64,000 nucleotides of DNA from Vannielia litorea (GTDB lineage Bacteria; Pseudomonadota; Alphaproteobacteria; Rhodobacterales; Rhodobacteraceae): positions 1 to 64,000 of the forward strand of contig NZ_JAHVJR010000001.1 of the NCBI RefSeq assembly GCF_019801175.1, given 5' to 3'. A program made the translations under genes and the position numbers. Within the stretch, counting starts at the first letter, position 1; every line of letters begins with the position of its first letter. Of this stretch, positions 25,552-33,897 are shown in pieces. The notes below the pieces were generated by a model. It saw nothing but the letters and a program-made list of their open reading frames with translations. It was not told the origin of the DNA and did not search any database.

Positions 25552-26229
25552 GTGATCGAGCTGGAAAATGTGGCGTACAGCTATGGCGGCGGGGAGTTGT
25601 TGAGCGACATATCGCTCCGGCTCGCGCCCGGGTCGTTCCACTTTCTGACCGGGCCGTCCGGCGCGGGGAAGACCACGTTTTTGAAGCTCTGCTACCTTGA
25701 GCTGGCGCCCACATCGGGCCGGGTTCAGCTGTTCGACAAGCCGGCGACCGGGTTCAGCCGAAACGAGGTGGCGCGCGCCCGTCGGCGGATTGGTGTGGTG
25801 CATCAGGATTGCCATTTTCTCGACCATCTGCCGCTGGCCGAGAACATCGCGCTGCCGCTCACCGTCGCAGGGCGGAACGTGGCGGAGGAGAAGGGCAATA
25901 TTGAAGAGCTGCTGCGCTGGGTCGGGCTGGAAAAGCACGCCGATGCGCTGCCGCCCTCGCTCTCGGGTGGTGAGCGGCAGCGGGCGGCGCTGGCGCGGGC
26001 GGTTGTGATGTCTCCCGATATCGTGCTGGCCGATGAGCCGACGGGCAACGTGGATTGGGAGATGGGGCAGCGGTTGCTGCAATTGCTCGTGGAGCTGAAC
26101 AAGATGGGCAAGACCATCGTGATCGCTACCCATGATCTGAACCTGATCCGCACTGCCAAGAGCAAGGTGGCGGCGCGGGTGCTGCGGATCGCCAAGCGGC
26201 GGCTCCAGCTTGCGGGGGCCGACCTGTGA
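25552..26229 (+). CDS. ftsE: Cell division ATP-binding protein FtsE
   Basis: FtsE is the ATPase of the FtsEX complex, which drives peptidoglycan hydrolases at the division septum. The 225-residue protein has Walker A (GPSGAGKTTF), the Q-loop VVHQDCHFL, the ABC signature LSGGERQR, Walker B (IVLADEPTGNVD) and the switch histidine in ATHDLNLI. The start is GTG 25552, which gives MIELENVAYSYGG as in other FtsE; an upstream frame to 25534 has no better signal. It overlaps ftsX by four bases (GTGA). Confidence 0.93.
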   Translation: MIELENVAYSYGGGELLSDISLRLAPGSFHFLTGPSGAGKTTFLKLCYLELAPTSGRVQLFDKPATGFSRNEVARARRRIGVVHQDCHFLDHLPLAENIALPLTVAGRNVAEEKGNIEELLRWVGLEKHADALPPSLSGGERQRAALARAVVMSPDIVLADEPTGNVDWEMGQRLLQLLVELNKMGKTIVIATHDLNLIRTAKSKVAARVLRIAKRRLQLAGADL

Positions 26230-27170
26230 GCGGCATCGGTGGCAAGGCGGCGGGCGTGCTCTCGGCCCTGCGGGGGCGGACGGGCAAGGCGCTGGCACTG
26301 CTTCAGGGCGACGGGCAGGCCGACCGGGTGGTGCCGCCCACGGGGTTTACCGCAAACCTGACGCTGTTCACCGCCGGGGCGATGGCCTTTCTGGCCGTGT
26401 TCGCCCTTGCGCTGTCGCTCGCCACGGGCCGGGTGGCCAGCCGGTGGAGCGAGGAACTGGCGCGCTCGGCGACGCTGCGGATTTCGGCCCCGATGGAGCA
26501 GCGCGAGGCGCAGGCCGCCAAGGCGCTTGAGGTGCTGGAGAGCACGCCCGGCGTCGCCTCTGCCCGCAGGCTGAGCGACGACGAGCAGCGCGACCTTCTG
26601 GCGCCGTGGCTGGGCGTTGACCTTCCGATGGAAGACTTGCCGGTGCCGGTGCTGATCGAGGTGGTCGAGGGCGAAGGGCTGGACGTGGCCGGGCTGAAGG
26701 CGCGGTTGGCGGGCGAGGTGCCGGGCGCTGTCTATGACGACCATTCGCGGTGGCGGGAGCCGCTGATCCGCGCGGCCTCGCGCCTGCGTTTGCTGGGCTG
26801 GGTGGCGCTGGGGCTGATCGCGGCCTCGACGGCGGCGATGATCACGCTGGCTGCGGGCTCGGCGCTGGCGGCCAATGCCCGGGTGATCGCGACCCTGCGG
26901 CTGGTGGGCGCGACCGATACCTACATTGCCCGCGCCTTCGTGCGGCGCTTCACCCAGCGGGCGCTTCTGGGCGCGGCGGTGGGCACCTCGCTGGCGATGC
27001 TGGCGCTGGCGCTTCTGCCGCGGGCGGAGACGACCGGGGGCTTTTTGACCGGGCTTGGCTTTACCGGCGCGGGCTGGCTGCTGCCGCTCATCGTGCCTAT
27101 GCTTGCTGCGATCACCGCCTTCTGGGCCACGCGGGCTTCGGCCTTTCGGACATTGAGGCAAGTCACATGA
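26226..27170 (+). CDS. ftsX: Cell division protein FtsX
   Basis: FtsX is the membrane half of FtsEX. The 314-residue protein has four transmembrane segments: one near residues 45-65, an extracytoplasmic loop of about 120 residues, then three at about 190-215, 240-262 and 278-300. This is the FtsX layout. The GTG start overlaps the ftsE stop, and its own TGA overlaps the start of the acyltransferase gene (ATGA). The divisome role is known from the family. The sequence here is less conserved than FtsE, as usual. Confidence 0.88.
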   Translation: MSGIGGKAAGVLSALRGRTGKALALLQGDGQADRVVPPTGFTANLTLFTAGAMAFLAVFALALSLATGRVASRWSEELARSATLRISAPMEQREAQAAKALEVLESTPGVASARRLSDDEQRDLLAPWLGVDLPMEDLPVPVLIEVVEGEGLDVAGLKARLAGEVPGAVYDDHSRWREPLIRAASRLRLLGWVALGLIAASTAAMITLAAGSALAANARVIATLRLVGATDTYIARAFVRRFTQRALLGAAVGTSLAMLALALLPRAETTGGFLTGLGFTGAGWLLPLIVPMLAAITAFWATRASAFRTLRQVT

Positions 27171-27922
27171 GAGACGCGGTGCAATGGGTCCGCAGCCTGA
27201 TCTTTGTCGGGCAGATGTATCTGGCGATGGCGGTACTGGCGGTGTTCTTCACCCCGTGGATGCTGGTGGACCGGCGCGGGGCCTTTGCCGGGGTGCATAC
27301 CTATTGCCGCTGGGTGCGATGGTCTGCCTCGTGGATGGTGGGGCTGAAGACGGAGGTGCGCGGCGAGGTGCCCTCCGGCGAGGTGCTGGTCGCCTCCAAG
27401 CACCAAAGTTTCCTTGATATCATCATGCTGGTCTCGGTGCTGCCGCGCCCGAAGTTCATCATGAAACGCGAGCTGATGTTCGCGCCGATCCTCGGGCAAT
27501 ACGCGCTGCGGATCGGCTGTGTACCGGTGGACCGGGGCAAGCGGGCGCAGGCGATTCAGAAGATGGTGGCCGATGTCGCCAGCGGGGCGCAGCGGCCCGG
27601 ACAGCTGATCATCTATCCGCAGGGCACCCGCACCGCGCCCGGCTCGGACCTGCCCTACAAGGTGGGCAGCGCGGTGCTCTACCGCGAGCTTGGGCAAACC
27701 TGTGTGCCAGCGGCGACCAACGTGGGCGTGTTCTGGCCGCGCAAGGGGATCATGCGCAAGCCGGGCGTGGCGGTGGTGGAGTTTCTGCCGCCAATCCCGC
27801 CGGGACTGACGCCGCAGGAGTTCTCCGAGCGGCTGCGCAGCGTGGTCGAGGAACGCTCGGATGCGCTGATGCTGGAGGCCGGGTTCGATGCACCGGCGGC
27901 AAGGGGGAGGGCAAAGGGATGA
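27167..27922 (+). CDS. 1-acyl-sn-glycerol-3-phosphate acyltransferase (PlsC family)
   Basis: A 251-residue membrane-bound acyltransferase with an N-terminal hydrophobic helix (LAMAVLAVFFTPWML). The acyltransferase motif HX4D is visible as KHQSFLD, and the second motif is IYPQGTRTAPG, where Q replaces the usual E. It makes phosphatidic acid from lysophosphatidic acid. It is coupled by four-base overlaps to ftsX upstream and to the PPOX gene downstream, so membrane lipid synthesis is tied to the division operon. The C terminus is short. Activity on lyso-lipids other than lysophosphatidate, such as ornithine lipids, cannot be excluded. Confidence 0.86.
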   Translation: MRDAVQWVRSLIFVGQMYLAMAVLAVFFTPWMLVDRRGAFAGVHTYCRWVRWSASWMVGLKTEVRGEVPSGEVLVASKHQSFLDIIMLVSVLPRPKFIMKRELMFAPILGQYALRIGCVPVDRGKRAQAIQKMVADVASGAQRPGQLIIYPQGTRTAPGSDLPYKVGSAVLYRELGQTCVPAATNVGVFWPRKGIMRKPGVAVVEFLPPIPPGLTPQEFSERLRSVVEERSDALMLEAGFDAPAARGRAKG

Positions 27923-28521
27923 GCGAAATCCGGGATGTGGCCGAGCTCGAGGCGCTTTATGGCGCGCCGGGGCAGCGCTCGCTCGACAAGGTGGCGCAGC
28001 GGATCACCCCGCTCTATCGCCAATGGATCGCCGCCTCGCGGTTTTGCGTGCTCTCCACCGTGGGGCCGGAGGGCACCGATGGCTCGCCGCGCGGGGACGA
28101 TGGCCCGGTGGTGCTGGAGCTGGACGAGACCACGCTCGCGCTGCCTGACTGGATGGGCAACAACCGCATGGATTCGCTGCGCAATATCGTGCGGGACGGG
28201 CGGGTGAGCCTGATGTTCATGGTGCCCGGATCAACCAACGTGGTGCGGGTGAACGGCACGGCTGTGGTTTCGGTCGACGAGGCGCTGCGGGGCCGGTTCG
28301 AGCGGGCAGGCAAGCTGCCGCGCTCGGTGGTCGTGGTGACGCTGGGCGAGATCTACTTTCAATGCGCCAAGGCGATCCTGCGCTCGGGCCTGTGGCGCGG
28401 CGAGGATGAAAGCGGCAAGGTGCCCACGGCGGGTGAGCTGGTGCGCGAGGCCGATGCGGGCTTTGACGCCGAAAGCTACGACGACGGCTATGCGGAGTAT
28501 GCCAAGCCGCGGATGTGGTGA
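27919..28521 (+). CDS. Pyridoxamine 5'-phosphate oxidase-family FMN protein (DR2398 type)
   Basis: A 200-residue flavin-split-barrel protein. The region FCVLSTVGPEGTDGSPRGDD and the following LALPDWMGNNRMDSLRNI match the TIGR04025 subgroup of PPOX-class proteins. Members bind FMN or heme, and their reactions are mostly unknown; it is unlikely to be the vitamin B6 enzyme PdxH. It is the last gene of the ftsE-ftsX-plsC chain, joined by an ATGA overlap. accA is convergent just 25 bases downstream. Confidence 0.84.
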   Translation: MSEIRDVAELEALYGAPGQRSLDKVAQRITPLYRQWIAASRFCVLSTVGPEGTDGSPRGDDGPVVLELDETTLALPDWMGNNRMDSLRNIVRDGRVSLMFMVPGSTNVVRVNGTAVVSVDEALRGRFERAGKLPRSVVVVTLGEIYFQCAKAILRSGLWRGEDESGKVPTAGELVREADAGFDAESYDDGYAEYAKPRMW

Positions 28522-28546
28522 GGCGCAGGGCAAATAGGGCCGGAGG

Positions 28547-29509
28547 TTACGCCGCCAGCCCCTTGCTGCCCATCTTCAGGAACTTCTCGCGGCGGTCCTT
28601 GCGGAGCTGCTTGCGGTTCTTGCCCTCAAGATCCTTCAGCAGGCTCTGCACCGCGCCGCCGACGCGCTTGATCACCTCGGCACGGTGACGCTGTGCGCCG
28701 CCCAGTGGCTCCTGGATGATGTGGTCGCAGATGCCGAGCTGCTTGAGATCCTGTGCGGTGAGCCGCAGGGCCTCAGCCGCCTCGCGCATCTTCTCGGCAT
28801 CCTTCCACAGGATCGAGGCACAGCCCTCGGGGGAGATCACCGAGTAGATCGAATGTTCGAGCATTGCCAAGCGGTTGGAGGAGGCAAAGGCCACCGCGCC
28901 GCCGGAGCCGCCCTCGCCGATCACCACCGATACCATCGGCACGCCGAGGTTGAGGCACTTCTCGGTCGAGCGGGCGATGGCCTCGGACTGGCCGCGCTCT
29001 TCGGCGCCCTTGCCGGGATAGGCTCCGGGAGTGTCGACCAGTGTGACCACGGGCAGATCGAAGCGGTCTGCGAGGTCCATCAGGCGGATCGCCTTGCGGT
29101 AGCCCTCGGGGCGGGCCATGCCGAAGTTGCGCTCGATGCGGGTTTTGGTGTCATGGCCCTTCTCGTGGCCGATCACGACCACCGGGCGCCCTTCGAGCCG
29201 CGCCATGCCGCCCATGACGGCGTGGTCATCGGCAAAGTTCCTGTCGCCGGCGAGCGGCGTGTATTCGGTGAAGAGCGCCTCGATGTAATCCTTGCAGTGC
29301 GGGCGGTCGGGGTGCCGCGCGACCTGGCATTTGCGCCATGCGGAAAGGTCGCCATAGAGCTCGGCGAGCAGGTCGCTGGCCTTCTTGTCGAGCCCGCGGG
29401 CCTCGTCCTCGACCTTCATCTCGGGGTTCGAGCGTGCCATCGCACGCAGCTCTTCGGCCTTGCCCTCGATCTCGGCAAGCGGCTTCTCGAATTCCAGGTA
29501 GTTGGTCAT
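28547..29509 (-). CDS. accA: Acetyl-CoA carboxylase carboxyltransferase subunit alpha
   Basis: AccA is half of the carboxyltransferase that makes malonyl-CoA for fatty acid synthesis. The 320-residue protein begins with YLEFEKPLAEIEGKAEELR, has the GHEKGHDTKTRIERNFGMARPEGYRK region and the VIGEGGSGGAVAFA and SVISPEGCASILW motifs of the crotonase fold. The start at 29509 follows GAGGATAA. The gene is alone on its strand and is divergent from the AraC regulator. The C terminus is basic and helical. Confidence 0.96.
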   Translation of the reverse strand: MTNYLEFEKPLAEIEGKAEELRAMARSNPEMKVEDEARGLDKKASDLLAELYGDLSAWRKCQVARHPDRPHCKDYIEALFTEYTPLAGDRNFADDHAVMGGMARLEGRPVVVIGHEKGHDTKTRIERNFGMARPEGYRKAIRLMDLADRFDLPVVTLVDTPGAYPGKGAEERGQSEAIARSTEKCLNLGVPMVSVVIGEGGSGGAVAFASSNRLAMLEHSIYSVISPEGCASILWKDAEKMREAAEALRLTAQDLKQLGICDHIIQEPLGGAQRHRAEVIKRVGGAVQSLLKDLEGKNRKQLRKDRREKFLKMGSKGLAA

Positions 29510-29628
29510 TTATCCTCGCAGAGTGGCTGCACCCCCTCATATGGCGCAGCGTGGCCGGGCTTGCAACAAAGCAAGATTTGTCAGCTTGGGCCATGTTAGG
29601 CAGGCCGGGCAAAAGGCGAGGCAGGGCA

Positions 29629-30465
29629 ATGGATTACAAAAAACGGATGGAGCGGGTGGAGCGCCACATCCTGACCCATCTGGACGAAGACCTGAGCCTC
29701 GATGCGCTCGCCGATGTGGCCGCCTTCTCGCGGTTTCACTTTCATCGGGTCTATCTGAAGATGATGGGAGAGAGCGTGGCCGAGACGGTGCGGCGCACCC
29801 GGCTGAACCGCGCGGCGGTGATGCTGGCGACCACACGGCAGGAGATGGCGCAGGTGGCCGAGCTGTGCGGCTACCCGAATACGCAGAGCTTTGCGCGGGC
29901 CTACCGCGCGGCTTTTGGCGAGGCCCCCTCGCAGACACGTCGCAGCCGGGTGGCCCCCGTGCTGCTGCTGCCCGAAAACCAAGGAGAGATACCCATGTAT
30001 GATGTCGACATCCGGCAGGAGCCGGGCTTTCACGGTGCGGCCCTTGCCCACTCCGGCCCCTATCAGGAAATCGGGCAGGCTTATGAAGGGCTTATCCAGC
30101 GCTGCCTTGCGGCCGGGCTGGGCGGGAAGCTGGGCCTGCTGGTGGCCTATTTCTGGGACGATCCGACGGCGGTGCCGGCCGATCAGCTGCGCTCCCATGC
30201 CGGGGTGATCCTGCCTGAGGGCACGCCGGTGCCGGAGGGCTTGGACCCGGTGGATGTGAAGCCCTGCGAGGTGCTGGTGGTGACCCACAAGGGGCCATAC
30301 TCCGGGCTGCCGGAGGCTTGGGGCTTCATGTATGGCAAGGCGCTGGCCGAGAGCGGGCGGGCGCCCTCGGAGGAGGAGCCGCCCTTTGAGCGCTACCTGA
30401 ACAACGCGATGGACACCGCGCCGGAAGAGCTGCTGACCGAGGTGGTCATGCCCTTGGCGCGGTGA
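29629..30465 (+). CDS. AraC-family regulator with GyrI-like effector domain
   Basis: This 278-residue protein has an N-terminal pair of helix-turn-helix motifs (LDALADVAAFSRFHFHRVY, then VAELCGYPNTQSFARAYRAAFG) and a C-terminal GyrI/Rob-like small-molecule-binding domain from about residue 120 (YDVDIRQEPGFHGAALAHSG). The order is like that of SoxS-Rob-type regulators, which sense hydrophobic or toxic compounds. The start ATG 29629 was chosen because the HTH needs only a short leader. It is divergent from accA and convergent with mcl1 across 24 bases. Target genes are not evident from the window. Confidence 0.88.
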   Translation: MDYKKRMERVERHILTHLDEDLSLDALADVAAFSRFHFHRVYLKMMGESVAETVRRTRLNRAAVMLATTRQEMAQVAELCGYPNTQSFARAYRAAFGEAPSQTRRSRVAPVLLLPENQGEIPMYDVDIRQEPGFHGAALAHSGPYQEIGQAYEGLIQRCLAAGLGGKLGLLVAYFWDDPTAVPADQLRSHAGVILPEGTPVPEGLDPVDVKPCEVLVVTHKGPYSGLPEAWGFMYGKALAESGRAPSEEEPPFERYLNNAMDTAPEELLTEVVMPLAR

Positions 30466-30489
30466 GGTCTTTGGTTATTGGTCAGTGGG

Positions 30490-31446
30490 TTACGAGGCGA
30501 TCAGCTCGGATTGCTTCACGATCACCTCGGCCTGTTTGATCGAGGCGATATCCACGAGGCGGCCCTTGTAAACGGTTGCGCCTGCACCCTCGGCCTTGGC
30601 CTTTTCCATCGCGGCGAGGATCTCGCGGGCCTCGGCAACGGCCTCTTCGGAGGGGGTGAAGACCTCGTTGGAGAGGGCCACCTGCTTGGGGTGGATCGCC
30701 CATTTGCCGACCATCCCGAGGGTGGCCGAGCGGCGGGCCTGGGCGCGGAAGCCCTCATCGTCGGAGAAGTCACCGAAGGGGCCATCGACCGGCAGCACGC
30801 CGTGGGTGCGGCAGGCGGCGACGATGGCGGTTTGCGCCCAGTGCCACGGGTCGGAGTAGTGCCGGGTATCCCCATGGAGCATATAGTAATTTTCCTGCGT
30901 CCCGCCGATGCCGGTGGTCTGCATGCCCATGCTGGCGGCAAAGTCGGCGGCGCCGAGGCTCATCGCCTCCATCCGGGGCGAGGCGGCGGCGATTTCTTCG
31001 ACATGGGCGATGCCCGCGGCGCTCTCGATGATGACCTCGAAACCGATGCGCTTGCTGCGGCCCATGGCGGCCTCAACGGCGGTCACCAGAGCGTCGACGG
31101 CATAGATATCGCCCGCGCAGCCGACCTTGGGGATCATGATCTGGTCGAGCCTTTCTGACGCGTTTTCAAGCAGATCGACCACGTCGCGATACCAATAGGT
31201 GGTATCGAGCCCGTTGATACGCACGGAAAGGCGCTTGTTGCCCCAGTCGATATCGCCGATGGCTTGGATCACGTTGCGGCGGGCCTCTGCCTTGTCATCA
31301 GGGGCGACCGAATCTTCGAGGTCGATGTTGATCACATCCGCCGCAGAGCCTGCCATCTTCTCGAAGATCGCCGGGCGGGAGCCGGGGCCGAAGAGCTGAC
31401 AGCGGTTGGGGCGGGCAGGCGGCGTGGGCTGGAGGCGGAAAGACAT
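30490..31446 (-). CDS. mcl1: L-malyl-CoA/beta-methylmalyl-CoA lyase
   Basis: Mcl1 of the HpcH/HpaI (CitE-like) fold cleaves methylmalyl-CoA to glyoxylate and propionyl-CoA, and malyl-CoA to glyoxylate and acetyl-CoA, in the ethylmalonyl-CoA pathway. The 318-residue length and the opening MSFRLQPTPPARPNRCQLFG are almost those of the Rhodobacter enzyme. Key segments are INIDLEDSVAP, the catalytic-glutamate region FEVIIESAAGIAHVEE, and GKWAIHPKQV. It is divergent from dgcN across a 268-base AT-richer gap that probably holds both promoters. The enzyme feeds acetyl-CoA into C4 acids, which fits with the polyhydroxybutyrate genes elsewhere in the window. Confidence 0.94.
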   Translation of the reverse strand: MSFRLQPTPPARPNRCQLFGPGSRPAIFEKMAGSAADVINIDLEDSVAPDDKAEARRNVIQAIGDIDWGNKRLSVRINGLDTTYWYRDVVDLLENASERLDQIMIPKVGCAGDIYAVDALVTAVEAAMGRSKRIGFEVIIESAAGIAHVEEIAAASPRMEAMSLGAADFAASMGMQTTGIGGTQENYYMLHGDTRHYSDPWHWAQTAIVAACRTHGVLPVDGPFGDFSDDEGFRAQARRSATLGMVGKWAIHPKQVALSNEVFTPSEEAVAEAREILAAMEKAKAEGAGATVYKGRLVDIASIKQAEVIVKQSELIAS

Positions 31447-31499
31447 CGGCAGGGCTCCGGGTAAGGATATTTCGTTTCGTTCGGCTTGGTTGGTAGATT

Positions 31500-31614
31500 A
31501 TTGCGCCGCTACCTGCAAGCCCGATTGTGCCGCAGTGCAGCGATTCCGGTCCTTGCACATCATTTTGCCCAAGGCTTCGCCGCAGCGCGAGATATTTGCG
31601 CTGTATTGCGGCGC
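31500..31614. promoter_or_regulatory. Divergent mcl1/dgcN control region with three ATTGYGSCGC boxes
   Basis: The gap 31447-31714 has lower GC than its flanks. Three similar boxes occur: ATTGCGCCGC (31500-31509), ATTGTGCCGC (31524-31533) and ATTGCGGCGC (31605-31614). They could be sites for a regulator of either gene. No TTTGCAAA sequence of the RamB/PccR type was seen. Support is only the repetition within a promoter region. Confidence 0.35.
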
Positions 31615-31714
31615 GGGGCGAGAATCTTGCGCGCAATCCTTAACCGCCCCTCAAGAATGCCACAAATTCCTTAACGGCGCACGGTAGCATCGCGCCAAAC
31701 CAAGGAGCTGCCCC

Positions 31715-32722
31715 ATGATCGAGACCCCCTATCTTCTTTTCCTCGGAGACGCCCCGGATGCGCTGGCCGCCAAGGTGGCCCAAGGCATCAAGGACTGGCG
31801 GCCGGACAATGCAGTGGGCCAGCTGAGGCTCGACGGCTGCAAGGCCGACATGAAGCTCACCGACATGACCATCGAAGAGGCCGTTGCCGCCGGCGCAAAG
31901 ACGCTGGTGATCGGCGTGGCCAACCGGGGCGGCACCATCAGCCAGGCGTGGATGGACGTGCTGGAAAAGGCACTGATCGCCGGGATGGACCTTGCCTCTG
32001 GCCTGCACAACCTGCTCAAGCACGAGCCGACGCTCGTGGCGCTGGCCGAGGAGCATGGCCGCCAGTTGCATGACGTGCGCATCCCCAGCGTGAAATACCC
32101 GATCGCCAACGGCGAGCCGCGCAAGGGCATGCGCCTGCTGGCGGTGGGCACCGATTGCTCGGTGGGCAAGATGTATACCACCATCGCGATGGACGCCGAG
32201 GCCAAGGCACGGGGAATGAAGTCGAATTTCCGCGCAACGGGGCAGACGGGCATCCTCATCACCGGCAACGGCGTGCCGCTCGACGCGGTGATCGCCGACT
32301 TCATGGCTGGCTCCATCGAGTGGCTGACCCCCGACAACGACGCCGATCATTGGGACATGATCGAAGGGCAGGGCAGCCTGTTTCACCCCAGCTACAGCGG
32401 CGTGACGCTGGCGCTGGTGCATGGCGGCGCGCCCGATGCGCTGGTGCTCTGCCACGAGCCGACGCGGCCCCATATGCGCGGCCTGCCGGGCTACGAGCTA
32501 CCGACGCTGGAGGCGCTGCGGGATGTGTCGCTGACGATGGCGCGGGTGGTGAACCCCGGTTGCGAGGTGATCGGCATTTCGATCAACACCCAGCACATGA
32601 GCGAGGCGGAGGCCGAGGCCTATCTGGCCGAGGTCGAGGCGCAGATGGGCCTGCCCACGGTGGACCCGTTCCGCCAGGGTGCGGGCCGTCTGGTAGATGC
32701 CCTTCCGGCACCAAAAGCCTGA
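31715..32722 (+). CDS. dgcN: DUF1611 protein, probable D-glutamate N-acetyltransferase DgcN
   Basis: This 335-residue DUF1611 protein has a P-loop-like segment AVGTDCSVGKMYTT (near residues 145-158) and a GQTGILITGNGVPLDAVIADF motif. DUF1611 proteins paired with an enolase-superfamily racemase have been shown in marine bacteria to acetylate D-glutamate (DgcN). The product is then racemised by DgcA. The downstream gene here is exactly such an enolase, and a D-amino-acid transaminase follows, so this role is well supported by context. The start follows CCAAGGAGCTGCCCC. A 209-base gap before dgcA carries the second phased ATGCACA array. Confidence 0.82.
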   Translation: MIETPYLLFLGDAPDALAAKVAQGIKDWRPDNAVGQLRLDGCKADMKLTDMTIEEAVAAGAKTLVIGVANRGGTISQAWMDVLEKALIAGMDLASGLHNLLKHEPTLVALAEEHGRQLHDVRIPSVKYPIANGEPRKGMRLLAVGTDCSVGKMYTTIAMDAEAKARGMKSNFRATGQTGILITGNGVPLDAVIADFMAGSIEWLTPDNDADHWDMIEGQGSLFHPSYSGVTLALVHGGAPDALVLCHEPTRPHMRGLPGYELPTLEALRDVSLTMARVVNPGCEVIGISINTQHMSEAEAEAYLAEVEAQMGLPTVDPFRQGAGRLVDALPAPKA

Positions 32723-32834
32723 GCCGGCCACGGGCGCAGGGGTGGGCAACACGCCCGCCCGGCGCCCTGGCAAACCTTAACGCGGCGTGCGGTGACGGTG
32801 GGGTAACGGTTTGGAGGTGTGCGGAGATCCGCAC

Positions 32835-32878
32835 ATACACAAGTGATGCACATCCCATGCACATCCGATGCATATCGC
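32835..32878. repeat. Four-unit, 11-bp-phased ATGCACA array (copy 2)
   Basis: Units begin at 32835, 32846, 32857 and 32868: ATACACAAGTG, ATGCACATCCC, ATGCACATCCG and ATGCATATCGC. Unit 2 is identical to unit 2 of the array at 3006-3049, and the other units agree in the same positions. TTAAC motifs lie on both sides (32777-32781, and GTTAAC 32896-32901). The array ends 53 bases before dgcA, a typical distance for an operator. Confidence 0.7.
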
Positions 32879-32931
32879 ACTCGCAGAAAACCTGCGTTAA
32901 CCTTGCGGGACGGCAAGTTTGGAGAGCCTTC

Positions 32932-33897
32932 ATGGAGATCACCGCCAGAACCGAACAATTTGCGCTGAGCGTGCCCTTCACCATCTCGCGCGGCACCAAG
33001 GTGGCCGCCGATGTGGTGACGGTGGAGGTGCGTGAGGGCGGCGCGGTCGGGCGCGGCGAATGCGTGCCCTATGCCCGCTACGGCGAAAGCCTCTCCAGCG
33101 TGATGGACCAGATCAAGGGGCTGCCCGAGAAGGTCTCACGCGGTGATCTGCCCCGGCTGCTGCCGAGCGGCGCGGCCCGCAACGCCGTGGATTGCGCGCT
33201 CTGGGATCTGGAGGCCAAGCAGCGCGGCGAGCGGGTGTGGGCCTTGGCGAGCCTCAAGGAGCCGGGGCCGGAGATTTGCGCCTACACGCTGTCGCTCGGG
33301 GAGCCGGAGGAGATGGAACTGGCGGCGCGGGAGAACGCGCATCGCCCGCTGCTGAAGATCAAGCTCGGCACGCCGGAGGATATGCCCCGGCTGGAGGCGG
33401 TGCGCCGGGGTGCGCCGCGCTCGCGGTTGATCGTGGATGCCAATGAGGGCTGGTCGGCGGAGATTTACAGCGATCTGGCCCCGCATCTGCTGCGGCTCGG
33501 CGTGAACCTCGTGGAGCAGCCGGTGCCTGCCGATCAGGACGAGAGCCTCGTGGGCCTCATCAAGCCGGTGCCGATCTGCGCCGATGAGAGTTGCCATGAC
33601 CGGGGAAGCCTGAAGCACCTGAAGGGCAAATACGATGTGATCAACATCAAGCTCGACAAGACCGGCGGGCTGACCGAGGCGCTGGCGCTGAAGCGGGCGG
33701 CGATGGAAGAGGGCTACGGCATCATGGTGGGCTGCATGGTGGGCACGAGCCTCGGCATGGCGCCGGCTGTGCTGGTGGCGCAGGGCGTGGGGTTCACCGA
33801 CCTCGACGGGCCGCTCTTGCTGAAGGAAGACCGGATGCCGCCGCTGGCCTATGACGGGCGCGGGGTGCATCCGAGCCAAGCGGCGCTCTGGGGATGA
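32932..33897 (+). CDS. dgcA: Enolase-superfamily racemase, probable N-acetyl-D-glutamate racemase DgcA
   Basis: This 321-residue protein is of the muconate-lactonizing/dipeptide-epimerase branch of the enolase superfamily. The first catalytic lysine lies in LLKIKLG; metal ligands are visible in IVDANEGW, LVEQPVP and ICADESC; the second lysine is in INIKLDKTGG. In marine bacteria the same protein next to DUF1611 racemises N-acetyl-D-glutamate to the L form. The alternative annotation would be L-Ala-D/L-Glu epimerase, but the dgcN partner favours DgcA. Its stop overlaps the metallophosphoesterase start (ATGA). Confidence 0.83.
   Translation: MEITARTEQFALSVPFTISRGTKVAADVVTVEVREGGAVGRGECVPYARYGESLSSVMDQIKGLPEKVSRGDLPRLLPSGAARNAVDCALWDLEAKQRGERVWALASLKEPGPEICAYTLSLGEPEEMELAARENAHRPLLKIKLGTPEDMPRLEAVRRGAPRSRLIVDANEGWSAEIYSDLAPHLLRLGVNLVEQPVPADQDESLVGLIKPVPICADESCHDRGSLKHLKGKYDVINIKLDKTGGLTEALALKRAAMEEGYGIMVGCMVGTSLGMAPAVLVAQGVGFTDLDGPLLLKEDRMPPLAYDGRGVHPSQAALWG

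Noticed and set aside
31500..31614. A RamB/PccR-type TTTGCAAA site in front of mcl1
   Set aside because: No such sequence was found in the gap; only weaker ATTGYGSCGC boxes are present.
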